Of a stretch of DNA of 64,000 bases, positions 47,801 to 56,900 are shown piece after piece. The DNA lies in NCBI GenBank assembly GCA_034509925.1, contig CM067536.1:2082501-2146500 (forward strand). The letters run 5' to 3'. Below the pieces are notes generated by a model. The model made no database searches and had not been told where the DNA came from. It worked only from the letters and a program-made list of their open reading frames with translations. How positions within the stretch are numbered: position 1 is the stretch's first letter; each line of letters begins with the position of its first letter. The DNA comes from Hirudinaria manillensis (taxonomy: Eukaryota > Annelida > Clitellata > Hirudinida > Hirudinidae). Position numbers and translations under genes: made by a program.

Positions 47801-50800
47801 GACAATGTTTATCTACGCCATGAAGTTAAGTATATACTCCCAGTCAGGGAAGTAATTAAGAGGCATTAACTTGTATTTTTAACACTTGATCAAGCATGAT
47901 TAAGGTAGGTGATGGAGCATTCCATGGAACATGATTTGTCGAATGGGCTAATTGAGTGGGAGTATAAATAGGAAAAAGAATGAACGTTTACTATGGGGAT
48001 TGCGAGTCAGATTGAAGATTGATGTGGGTCGGAGTGAAGATTATTGCGAGTTGGAGTGGTGTGCGAGTCTCTTAGTTTTTGGTTTAACATTACAAAGACA
48101 GCCGCAATGACAGCTCAGGAGATCATCTATGCTGGGCAGGGAGATTGGCAAGAAATGGGACGTCGAAGTTAGGAAAACCATCATGAAGGGCATTCTCAGC
48201 AAGAATGCGATCCAGGCCGAAATCAAAGCCGGAGTGTATGAAGCTGACGCAGGCTCACCACTCGAAGATCGATGAAGGAACGCTCATGTGGCTGATGCAA
48301 ACAAGGGGACAGAATCTGCCTGTCAGAGGCGATCAGATCAAGGACAAGGCGATGAAACTCGCTGGGCTGATGCACATCCCGGACCTCATGGCGAGCGTTG
48401 GATGGACAATTTCAAGAAGCGCCACGACTTCTCAAGTCCGGCGTGATGCAAGCGTGCGATTAGCTAGACAACGAGATGCACGAGATCAGCCGGAAGATCT
48501 TGAGAGCTTTAGACTGGACTGATGGATGACTTGAGAAAATAAAGCCGTTTTTGCAAACCCTCATTGCCAACCTCGCTATTTTGCCACTTTTGATCGACGG
48601 GTGTCATAGTAACGAGATTTCACTGTATTTATAACTTTACTATTTTGTTCACTGCATTAAGTACAATACATTAAAACCTTCAATTGTCTTACCTTTTCCG
48701 TAAATGGATATATTTACATTTTCAAAATACAAAGTCTCCTTTACTTGTAATAATATAAAAGTAACAATTTCATCGCATCGATAGGTGCTAATGCACGGTT
48801 TTGAATGTGATTTACGACAAACATGTGGTTCAATTATAGGATACTGTAATAAAGTTTGAAGACCCACATTATATATCTTCGTATAATCTTTACTTTTTGA
48901 TTCATCCATATGTTCTTGAAAGAAAAGTTGTTAAATTTAAAAATTGGCATTGGAATGTTGAAAAGTTTGCAGTTATAGTATTAGCTTGAAGAATTATGAA
49001 ATTACTAGAAATCCGCATAAAAACAAATAGAACTGGTAAAGCAACTGCAGAAAAGCTTGAGATGACAATGGTTTTGTTAAAGACAGATCGTAATTTTGAT
49101 GATCTGAATGAAAACATTATGTCTCAGTTTTGAAACTTTCACATTTGATTTCATTAAACATCAGAGTGTTCATTGAAACAATTCAAATTAAAACATATTT
49201 CCACCAGTGTCAGCTCAAACTGGAGCATGAATAAACATTGCAGTGTTGGTTGCCACAATGTTCAGCAATTGGAGGTTATTAATGATGCTGCCAAACATAG
49301 CATCACAGAGGAAGGAATTTAATTAATTATAAACAAAGAGTCACAGTATCTGTTTCATAAGTTTGCCACAAAAAAAATTAATCATTATTGAGAAACTAGG
49401 AAGCATTTGATCTTACTCAATAATTTTCCATTTTCATGTTAAAACATTTTATTTTTATATTTTTTGAGCATTAAACTGTGCAAAATTAAACATTTATAGT
49501 GTAAAAATATTAAATTTGAATATTGTCAAGTGGCGGTCATGATATGGTTACTGAGGGCATCTCAAGTGGCGTTCCACAGGGCTCAGTCCTCGGACCAATT
49601 CTCTTTTCTCTCTATGTAACTGATATAGAGCAAATTATTAAGCGACATGGCCTCGACAGCCACCAATATGCGGATGACATCCAAATATACGGTTACTCAA
49701 AACCAGATGATGTTGCATGTCTTCTTCAGCAGATTGCGGAATGCTTCTGTGAGATCGCTGCCTGGGCGTCCTCTAACCGTCTCCATCTTAACTCTAATAA
49801 TATCCGCAATATGGTTTGGTTCTGATTCAAAACGAAAGCTTATCCCTGCAATGCCTTGCATCTTCATGGAGCTGATATTGTTCCGTCGGAGACAGTCCGA
49901 AATCTTGGGGCCTACTTAGACTCTGTCTTGACAATGGATGAGCATGCAAGAAGAGTGTCTGCAAGCTGTTATGCTACACTTCGTGTTCTCAGAGAGGCAA
50001 AGCCATTAATTCCGCATGACACATTTGTTACCCTGGTAGTTCAGTTCATTCTGACAAAACTTGATTACTGCAACTCTCTGCTTACAAATGTTAGTAATAG
50101 CACGCTCCACTACTATCATGGTGTGTTGAATGCAGCGGCCAGGCTCATCTCTGGAACCAGGATCTCTGAGCACATCACACCGGTGATGAAGACTCTACAC
50201 TGGCTTAAAAGTACCCTACAGGATATCGTATAAAGTCTCTTCAATAATATATAAAGTCTTATGCTACGATGAGCCAAAATATATCTCCTCTTCACTGGTG
50301 AAAACAACCACAATACCGGGACGAGCACACCTTCGCTCTTCATCTCATCCCATGTTCCTTGTCCCCACGTCACACAGCGTCAAGTTTGGCGACCGTTCTT
50401 TCTACGTCAATGGTCCCAAAACATGAAATGCCCTCCCTGTTCACATTCAAAAAGCCCCCACACCTGAGCTTTTTCATACCATTTTAAAGACTCATTTGTT
50501 TATTCAATGTTATTCTTAAATATTTTAGTTTGCATATTTTTTTTTGTCTTTTGTTCTCATTATTTCATTATGTGCTCGGTCGTGTCTATGGTAATGTGCG
50601 TCGGCAGTGCCTTGACATCCTAGGACTTGGATAAAAAAGGCACTTAAAATATTGGAGGAATTGAATTGAATTGAATTGTTAAATTCTACCTTACTTGGTA
50701 TGAAAATATGAAGAATGCAAATATAAGTTCAATGAATATTAGTCACCAATTCCATAACAATGCATTGTTATCAGCCTTATTATTTTGCTATAAAACTTGG

Positions 50801-51124
50801 ATAACTTTAAACTCGAAGTAATATACAATTTCCCTAGGTAACAACTTTTTTATCATTAAAAAAACTAATATAAAAAAGCTAACTGCAAGAAATTTCAACG
50901 ACGTCTACGAAAAGACTGTCTCTACTTTCGAGCATCAGATACATATCGCCCGTCACTTCCCCATGTACATTATGTAAAAGTTCCGCGGTGTCTTTTTCAC
51001 CATTATTGTAAAACACGTAAAAAGTTTTATTAATTATCGGATATTTAGCTACAAACAAAGAAACTTCCATTGCCAAAAAGGGTAGAAATATGCGAAATAT
51101 GCTCGTAACACACATCAACGGCAT
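32877..51124 (-). CDS. Type I membrane protein with WSC domain and EGF modules (14 exons)
   Basis: Exons: 51,124-50,884; 48,914-48,693; 45,254-45,121; 45,040-44,920; 44,741-44,619; 42,720-42,583; 38,517-38,395; 38,318-38,178; 37,728-37,591; 37,332-37,192; 36,933-36,793; 34,739-34,599; 34,340-34,200; 32,995-32,877. Every junction is in phase (mostly 1-1), giving 687 aa. The N-terminus (MPLMCVTSIFRIFLPFLAM) is a likely signal peptide. Residues about 155-239 fit WSC (KYVGCFE, CEAKC, CVC, HCGRIGYVAVS), a putative carbohydrate-binding fold. Cys-rich and EGF modules follow; exons 7-13 each have six Cys and most start D-x-D-E-C, as in calcium-binding EGF. The last exon holds one TM helix (MMYFVYSFIGFLLAVFIISA) and the tail CYSAKKK. 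Likely cell-surface; ligand unknown. Introns are loaded with mobile elements. A missed small exon is possible. Confidence 0.78.
33109..34112 (+). mobile_element. Decayed pogo/Tigger-like DNA transposon (copy A), last intron of the WSC/EGF gene
   Basis: Imperfect inverted ends: AAATCTCGTTATTTTACTAC at the left against AGTCGAATCTCGCTACTATG at the right (complement), with GCTCGGTCCCGAC / GTCGGGACTGAGC further in. Broken frames at 33,480-33,960 encode a psq-like helix-turn-helix (FTLKEKIVDAMKKETNHSKV) and the CENP-B/Tc5-type second domain (ARGKNLPVSGNLMKEKEIKR, SEGWLGNFKMRHGI). No DDE catalytic domain is present, so this is a non-autonomous remnant. Related copy at 47,656-48,625. Confidence 0.8.
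34924..36714 (-). mobile_element. Complete SAP-domain LTR element (copy 2), inside the EGF array
   Basis: 1,791 bp, the same length as copy 1. LTRs of 297 bp (34,924-35,220 and 36,418-36,714), tRNA-Leu primer site at 36,399-36,416 and purine tract beside the low-coordinate LTR. Flanks are atat and ctat, a 4 bp duplication with one mismatch. It lies in the intron between EGF exons 11 and 12 in the same orientation as the host gene. The uninterrupted site is visible in the neighbouring array unit (37,108-37,118), which fixes the insertion point. Confidence 0.95.
35182..36336 (-). CDS. SAP-domain gag-like protein of LTR element (copy 2)
   Basis: 384 codons, intact, differing from copy 1 by scattered substitutions (for example RERLE for RERLG in the SAP motif, DVMKK for DFMKK). 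The SAP motif is at about residues 3-37. That both copies remain open over 1.15 kb suggests recent expansion of an active non-autonomous family, or selection on the protein. No other domain is recognised. Confidence 0.8.
   Translation of the reverse strand: MPKYLDELYVPRLRQELRERGLDWKGTKAEIRERLETWLTENGHDPEEYEFENPSHKKMDEFLDVMKKSVDEMRECIRSIRGDLKNRAVPCQDVSLASGEDSAEKSPVGSFEESKVVLPSCEEQGEELCKKVTNEEQIMSVVPGTVSGSVGMESLEGTSNHSACVSPEALCVMADLRNSTLEPIELPDQVELSAGPRELTEVLVEQVGLSEEPVGLPVDHVELLVQLEELLMSHVELPVEHTDLMVEQVESTEQPMDLPADVSAPLEITEGSARDFRRVPSMESGAGDPEESLGSGDIVEQESVHRNGDVPRLKLAGCRSKREETEIPEDDKANGSGICSHEIVGRSDPIPRVKMKMGIDVCSGRTDLRRGQCWIPRSNKLNNI
37885..37949 (-). pseudogene. Relic EGF exon
   Basis: It resembles the exon at 38,395-38,517: the acceptor side and VDE-x-IMEGPCK are retained, but the first EGF Cys is replaced (DEF instead of DEC) and the second half is replaced by unrelated sequence, with no usable donor. 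The intron that follows (37,965-38,060) matches that at 38,533-38,625, so it arose by duplication of an exon pair. Confidence 0.6.
38757..40295 (-). mobile_element. Non-autonomous LTR element with RS-rich ORF
   Basis: LTRs at 38,757-38,940 (184 bp) and 40,118-40,295 (178 bp), TGTTGTATCTTG...ACA. The minus-strand primer-binding site is TGGCGACGAGGATGA (40,102-40,116), and the polypurine tract is tgagggggagg beside the 38,940 LTR. The interior, about 1.18 kb, has no RT or integrase. The element sits in the WSC/EGF gene intron 6. Flanking DNA after 40,295 resembles the EGF-exon flank near 38,145, so it landed in another duplicated EGF unit. No clean target duplication was seen. Confidence 0.85.
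39024..40114 (-). pseudogene. Interrupted gag-like ORF, repeats plus RS domain
   Basis: One frame begins right after the primer site and runs to TAA 39,024, broken by stops at 39,564 and about 39,255. The first part is a charged coiled-coil-like stretch (EEKEQRLKQECEEKEQ). Three repeats of about 41 residues built on TPVHCD-W-KEEEGSKYTPL follow. The C-terminal part is rich in Arg-Ser dipeptides (YRSRSRSRSHDR), like splicing-factor RS domains. No zinc knuckle or enzyme domain. Function unknown; RNA binding by the RS tail is only a guess. Confidence 0.6.
40593..41637 (-). pseudogene. Gypsy-type integrase, frameshifted and lacking upstream RT
   Basis: Integrates element DNA into the host. Visible parts: end of the zinc-binding region (RNCNNC), catalytic core with the first Asp in IALDIAGQFP, the second in ELHSDQGRNFES and Glu in HPQSDGMVERFNRT, and a C-terminal part with a GPY/F-type motif. 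The main frame stops at 40,720. The GPY/F segment is in another frame, which points to an indel in the A-run at about 40,770-40,778 and a true end near 40,593. The N-terminus is truncated: the first zinc ligands are absent. Its ATG overlaps the SAP-gag stop (ATGA), probably by chance at the deletion junction. Confidence 0.88.
41634..42047 (-). CDS. SAP-domain gag N-terminus of the Gypsy relative
   Basis: 137 codons. Residues about 5-40 (LDEVRVPDLKRELRNRGLD, then ERLQDWLLENNHDPSEYEFE) align well with the 384 aa protein of the 1,791 bp elements. Further on, a segment NFQTVMDVLREQVKT is repeated in tandem. It is truncated by the deletion that joins it to the integrase, so the capsid part, if any, is lost. 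Confidence 0.75.
   Translation of the reverse strand: MGIKMLDEVRVPDLKRELRNRGLDANDLKAEPQERLQDWLLENNHDPSEYEFEDPKKKEWEAFWADMKSDNDVLLSDINSGIDVSRSDMKSDIKNFQTVMDVLREQVKTYVANFQTVMDVLREEVKTEEPTPDHPRR
42236..42492 (-). mobile_element. Solo LTR, tRNA-Leu-primed family
   Basis: 257 bp, TGTAATAACCCGGGG...GGTTACAACA on the plus strand, flanked by perfect 4 bp duplications ctat (42,232-42,235 and 42,493-42,496). Confidence 0.88.
43213..43640 (-). mobile_element. 5'-truncated LINE 3' end (CR1/Jockey-like)
   Basis: The minus strand encodes a typical LINE C-terminus (RGTRGHNLKLKQCKF, RIVKPWNSLPPDFINA, VSRFNALIRDFDL; frame 43,577-43,350), followed by an AAAT tetranucleotide tail (43,214-43,237, read as ATTT on the plus strand). 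It is 5' truncated, as usual for dead LINE copies. Confidence 0.8.
43740..44050 (-). other. GC-richer coding-like segment ending in a poly-A run
   Basis: A minus-strand frame (FKLSIGTDAGNSSSELSDRD, RRSPIFERFGPLKPLTFSGG) ends at TAG, and about 8 bases later comes an A14-15 run (43,828-43,842 as T). Base composition is unlike the surrounding intron. It could be a retrocopied fragment or part of a mobile element. No parent recognised. Confidence 0.35.
44166..44440 (-). mobile_element. Solo LTR, tRNA-Leu-primed family
   Basis: 275 bp, TGTAATAACCCGGGG...GAGATCCAACG (terminal CA mutated to CG), flanked by ataa on both sides. Closely related to the 297 bp LTRs. Confidence 0.87.
45790..47658 (-). 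mobile_element. Decayed LTR element with tRNA-Trp primer site
   Basis: On the minus strand TGGTGACCCCGACATGAT (47,382-47,399) matches the 3' end of tRNA-Trp, a known Gypsy primer. It directly follows a sequence ending CTGCA that would be the 5' LTR (47,400-47,658). About 145 bp of that LTR recurs at 46,410-46,557. Tiled minus-strand frames follow (MILKHPNPSITQLLLERSII at 47,38x; ISLFTVIKDYDILVSHLLFN near 45,960), but plus-strand frames (45,964-46,425 and 46,573-46,959) are also long. Which strand was coding is unclear. No RT or integrase motif seen. Confidence 0.5.
47656..48625 (+). mobile_element. Decayed pogo/Tigger-like DNA transposon (copy B)
   Basis: Ends CAGTCAAATCTCGTCACCATG and (complement of the right end) CAGTGAAATCTCGTTACTATG, next to TA. 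It is collinear with copy A over most of its length: the same GCCACCAGGG-CTGACAATG block, a similar broken helix-turn-helix region (48,150-48,430) and the same end (GAGAAAATAAAGCCGTTTTT). All frames are disrupted. Confidence 0.78.
49515..50680 (+). mobile_element. 5'-truncated L2/CR1-like LINE
   Basis: It begins inside the RT domain: GVPQGSVLGPILFSLYVTDI and the catalytic QYADDIQIYG box (49,523-49,825). After a frameshift near 49,850 it continues with KLDYCNSLLTNV, NAAARLISGTRISEHITP and MKTLHWL, typical of L2/CR1 C-termini. It then decays and ends in GAATT pentamers (about 50,650-50,675). It lies antisense in intron 1 of the WSC/EGF gene. Confidence 0.88.
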
Positions 51125-51926
51125 TTCTGAAATTCAAATTCGTTAAAATGGCCTTCTTAGACACTATTTATAGCTCTTGTCGCGATGACGTTACAAAGTA
51201 AACAAAATAAAACCACAATTTTTATTTTAAACTAGAGTTAATTACAAAATGTTTTTAGAACTATTGTAATCGTTTTGCAAGAAATTTTCATTAAAGTGTT
51301 TCGTACCTCGAATATATTTAAGAATCCACGTAGTCGATGGAATCTCCAAACAAACATTGCTAGCCAATAGAAAAGAAGTGCTCCTTATAATAATGTTTAC
51401 ATTCTGAGAAGCGAGATCCTATATATCATAGTGAATTTTGATATTCGCAATCTCCAATCAGATATTCGTGGCCAGTCTCGTAATAATAATGTGTACAATC
51501 TGAGAAGTCATATTCGTCAGGTATAGCTTAAGAAACTCTTATATTCAAATTTATTTGTAACTTGTGAATTTCAAAGCTGTTTTAATCGCTAGTGGTTGTT
51601 GGCAATTTAATAATTTTTTTAAATTATTTCAAGCCATAAAACTATAAGCGTTGATATATTCATGGTGCTTTATTTTTTGGTGGCGATTATGATATTCTTA
51701 TAATCCTAAAATTCTATTACTTAAATATTTGTATAAAAAATTTCATTAAATTATTATTATTATACATCATTATTTTTTATACGTTTTTTTACGATTATTT
51801 TTTGTAATTAAATATGATTGTTTACTTTAGAATGTCTTATTTCAGACGTGATACTGCGGTCACCCTAGTTGGGACTAAGTCCATCTATTTTGAATTTTTT
51901 TTGAATTTTTAAAACGTTTGCAGACA
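51125..51926. promoter_or_regulatory. Shared divergent promoter region, WSC/EGF gene and VARS
   Basis: The start codons of the two genes lie head to head about 800 bp apart, so this stretch must contain both 5' UTRs and probably both promoters. It includes a repeat (51,236-51,490) also found upstream of ALDH5A1. No individual promoter element can be assigned with confidence. Confidence 0.5.
51236..51490. repeat. Interspersed repeat shared with the ALDH5A1 upstream region
   Basis: About 250 bp matching 27,775-28,010 and 62,190-62,410, with blocks such as TACCTCGAATATATTTAA, GTAGTCGATGGAATCTCC and GAGATCCTATATATCAT. This copy is more diverged and has about 9 bp extra before GCGAGATCC. No terminal repeats or coding potential were recognised. 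Confidence 0.8.
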
Positions 51927-53893
51927 ATGATTAGAATAAAAACGCACTTGTTACCTCAAAGTCGTGACTTTTTAAACAAAAGATTTGGATTTTGGAATGT
52001 TCAAAGTTACAAATTCCATTTATCTTCTATTACACATGAAAATGTCAAAGAAGATGCAAAGGAGAGGATGAGAATGAGACAGAAAAGAAAAGAAGCGAAA
52101 AGACTAGAGCAGATTGAAAATCAACGTCAGAAACAAATGAAGAAAACGGTTCGAAAACAAATAAACTCATAATGATAATAGTTTGCGTTTGAAACAAGGT
52201 TGTGATTGCAGCTATTAAACAAATATTAAACAAAATCACATAAGATATGATCAATTTTTGTTTTTACAATGTTTTATTTTGCAGATTGAAAAACCATCAT
52301 TTTCAGAAGCAGCTGGTTAGTGATGTTAGTCAATGAATTCAATTTGGCAATTTGAAGCAGTTGCATTTAAGAGTACGGTAAAACCTGTCTATTGGGACAC
52401 CTATGTTTTGCACAAAATTGTCCCTATGATGAGGTTGTCCCTTTTGTCAGGTGTTAAACTATAGGAATTAAAACAACCCATTGTAAAGAAGTGAAAAATA
52501 AATGAATTTCATGAAAAATATATTAGGAAGTCACAGAAATTATTTTATAACAAAAAATCAAGATTGAAGCTTGTTTGGCCTTCTCTATGTCTTTCAATCC
52601 TGCCTTCCAGATTTTGTCCTGAATTCTGCATAAATATATATATTAAAATATCATCCAATGAAAGACATGAATGGGCATACAGTAGGAAATGCTCATGTTC
52701 TGAGCTTCTTGATGTGATATATACTGAAATGTAATATTATAATAACATTATTATTAACTTAATAATAATATAATCTTAATATTATAATCATCATAACATA
52801 ATTATGATTAATATGAACATAACACTAATATTATTATTAATCAGCATTGTGATTGTGTAATTATTATTATATAATATTTATTCTAAACCATATTGTCAAT
52901 ATTTAACAGTAGCTGTCATAATTCCTGGCAAACAATAAATTGTTTCTTTTGAAATTCTAGATGATGCAAAAAAATCAAAACTATTTGTGCATATCTAGTA
53001 TGCGCCAATCACAAAGCACTCTTCAGGAAGCAAAATTTCGATTCTTTTAATTTTCATGTTTACTTTAATAGTTCAATTAGAAAAAATTGTTGACATTTTA
53101 AAAAAAAAGAATATTAATTTAAATGAATATTTATTGTATGCAACAATACGCTTCACTCAGTCACTAACCTTAAAATCTTTAAAAGGTTCTTTCCCTGAAG
53201 CTTACCATCCATCAATTGTTGAGTCGAAATGGTACGACTGCTGGCTCAAGCAAGGCATCTTCAATGTAGATTCTGTGTGCAACCAGGTACTTCAGTTTAT
53301 GTAGACTGCAAAATTAAAAATGAATTTGATTTAAGTAACAATAGTAATAATATTAATAATTATAATAATCAAAATAATTATAATAATTATTATTACTATG
53401 TTAAATATTGACAATATGGTTTAGAATAAATATTATATAATAATAATTACACAGTCAAAATGCTGATTAATAATAATATTAGTGTTATGTTCATATTAAT
53501 CATAATTATGTTATGATGATTATAACATTAAGATTATATTATCATTAAGTTAATAATAATGTTATTATAATATTACATTTCAGTATATATATATATATTA
53601 ATTATATTATAAATCTTAATTGTTATGAACCCAATATTATTACTATTATTGAAGAAGAGCAAAGGTCAGTTCACCATGTGCCTTCCTCCACCGAATGTCA
53701 CAGGGAGCCTGCACTTGGGTCACGCCCTTGGATGTTCCATTCAGGATGCGATGTGCAGATGGTTGGGAAACGAAAGAAATCATTAAAGTTACATTTTAAA
53801 TTACTTTATAGTTATTTACATAAAAAACAGCAATATTTTGTGTGATTTTTATTATTTTTTTGCTTAACTACGACTTTGAATCACAGTATTTTG

Positions 53894-53924
<31 letters not shown>

Positions 53925-56900
53925 TATTTTCACTCCCGAGGTATAATAAAATCATCACGTTTCATGTCTGTGAAATATATTAATATAGAATTTTAAATCA
54001 TTTTGTGATTCATAGACTTTCTGGCATCATCCCAATGGAATTCAAATTAACAACAACAACAATTACTGCTATTGGATTATAGATATTCACTATAGGTGGA
54101 TAACTGCTGTATGACCACAGCAAATGATCACCCTTATCATAGTTTATTAGTAATTATTACAATACTGTTTTATATATTAATTATTATTACATATACTCGA
54201 TGGATGACCAATTGGTGTGACCATTGCATATGCCTGTCAATATCATAATACTAATTATTAATCAAACTAGGCACAGGATGAGGGGTCACGGGGTGACCTG
54301 GGTGCCCGGTTGCGACCACGCGGGGATCGCGACTCAAGTCGTGGTAGAGAAGAAGCTGTTCAAAGAAAAGGGGGTGTCGAGACATGACCTGGGTAGGGAG
54401 AAGTTCCTAGAGGAAGTTTGGAAGTGGAAGGAACAGTAGGTTGATGATGGTGATGATCATAATAACAATAATTACAATAACAATTGTAAATATTATGTAA
54501 TTATTATGATGCCATTATAATAACAACTTTAAATACATAATTATGATAATAACATTAATTACTGTTATCACAGTGACGATGGTGATAACGATGATGTTTA
54601 TCTGCACCACTTTTATTAGATTTCTTTAGGAAGATAAGACATTTATGTCTGGTCTATAAGGAAGAATTCTTCTGCCGACAGCAACGATAATGTTATCATA
54701 AAATTCTATTCATTGATGTAATTTATTCTGAGTTCACAGATGGGCCGTCGTGATTATAAAGCTGATAATTATTATAATAATATTTCCAATATTTCACCGC
54801 CATACCTGAAACAATACAGTGATTACATAATTATTATTATTATATATAATATAATATGTATTATATATATATTATAATAATATTATATTATATTATAATA
54901 ATTATTATGTAAACACTCTATTGTTTCAGGTATGGCGATGAAATATTGGAGCAGATGAAGAGACTCGGTTGTTCTCTGGATTGGTCGAGATTGAACTTCA
55001 CCCTTGACCCTGTGAGGTTCTTCGTTAATTATTCATGATATATTAATTTTAATAGGTGAGAATTTCATTGCGAAACCAATTTCTTCCTGGTGACCCAATG
55101 GATGCGGTGACCCCTCGAAGCCTAATTAATGCGTAATCAATCGATATGCAAAATGTCGACTAATAATTGATTAATTTATGCAGAAAATGAGCAGGGCAGT
55201 GAGGGAAGCTTTCATCAGACTATTTGAGGAGGGTCTCATACAGAGGAGCTTAAGACTCGTCAATTGGTCTTGCGCTCTCAAGTCAACCATTTCTGACATC
55301 GAAGTTTGTTTACATTGTTTGTTTGTTTGTTTTGTTTTGTTTTGTATTAGAGACCTGCAAGGGTTGGAATTTTTTTGTCCAAGCCCGGCTCGCTCCCAGA
55401 TTTATCATGCCAATCCGTCCCGGCCCGCTAAATATGAAAGTTAGGGCCCATGGTCCGTGCTTTAGCCTGTTGGGCCGGACCCGGCAGGTCTCTTGTTTGT
55501 ATTCATTCGTCAAACACGAGAACCGTTTTATAAATAAATGCTGGCATTGATGGCTTAACAACTGTCGTACACTTACAATTATATCATTAATAATAATTAA
55601 TGTTTGTTCATATATTATAAGTTAATAATATATAATTATTTATTTATTTATTTATTTATTATTATTTTTCTTGATAACTTTTTAATTAATTAATCAATCA
55701 GGTAGACACTTTGGAACTGTCGGGTCCAACGAAGATCAAGGTGCCTGGTTACGACAAAGAAGTCCAGTTTGGAGTCATGCACACGTTTGCCTATCCAATC
55801 TCAGATTCTGGTAGGTTCTTTAATAATTAGGATTAATTTTAATATTAACTTTAATAATTACCATTGATAATATTAACTAATTATGGCTGTGATTAATGTC
55901 ATTGTACTATGTTGTTGTGATAAGTTAATGCTTGTAAATTCTCGAAGTGAAAATAATATTATAAATTATATTATAAATAATATTATGAATTATATTGCTC
56001 TTTGTTAGCTTTTATTAATTTAAAGAATTTATATTCAAATGTTTTCTTTATTTCTTTTTCTTTCTTTCTTTCTTTCCTTATTATTATTATTTTCAAGATT
56101 TCAAAGACAAGACTTTTAAATACAAAACAAAATTTCTGAATAAATTATGCAGATGAGAAGCTGATGGTGTCAACTACTAGACTGGAAACCATGCTCGGAG
56201 ACGTGGGAGTGGCCGTCCATCCGGACGATTCCAGGTACTCTTCGCTGATTGGCAGGTTCGTGCTCCACCCGTTCACCAACAAGCTCCTCCCCATTGTTGC
56301 AGACGACGTTGTCAGTCCTGATTTTGGGACAGGTGATTTTATGTTTTTAAAGTTTGTTTTTTTTGTTTTTGTTTCAATGAGATAATTTATTGAAGGGATT
56401 AAAATGTTTTTAATTTATTATCCTTAATTAGTTATTTAATTAATTAATTAACCAGTGTAAATACTAAATTCATTTATTGCTATCAACTGACGACCATCCC
56501 GTCCGCAGGGGTCGTCAAACTGACACCTGGTCACAGCCGCACCGACTTTGACGTTGCCTCACGACACAAGCTCGACATCATCAACATTCTCGACACGTCG
56601 GGCAATCTGGTCAACGTACCTGATGAATTCCAGGTGGTCTTTAAATTTAGGATGCAATCGAAACCATGTTGTCGGATTGGGAATTTTGGATTGTTTTGGA
56701 GATTATTTCCTTGTTATTCATTTTAATCATCCTATTGGATTATTATTTTCAGCGCTTAATTATTCATCTTTTTTTCCGGGTAAAACAATATCATCGTCTC
56801 TTTCGTGGCAGAATGTGCCGAGATTCGATGCCAGGCATACGGTTCGGGAGAAACTGGAGTCGATGGGTCTCATGGTGGGCGTGGCCAACCATCCAATGAA

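Noticed and set aside
48902-49117. 71-codon minus-strand ORF just upstream of the receptor's second exon
   Set aside because: It would overlap the acceptor at 48,915 and breaks the phase that exons 1 and 2 share; it is better read as intron.
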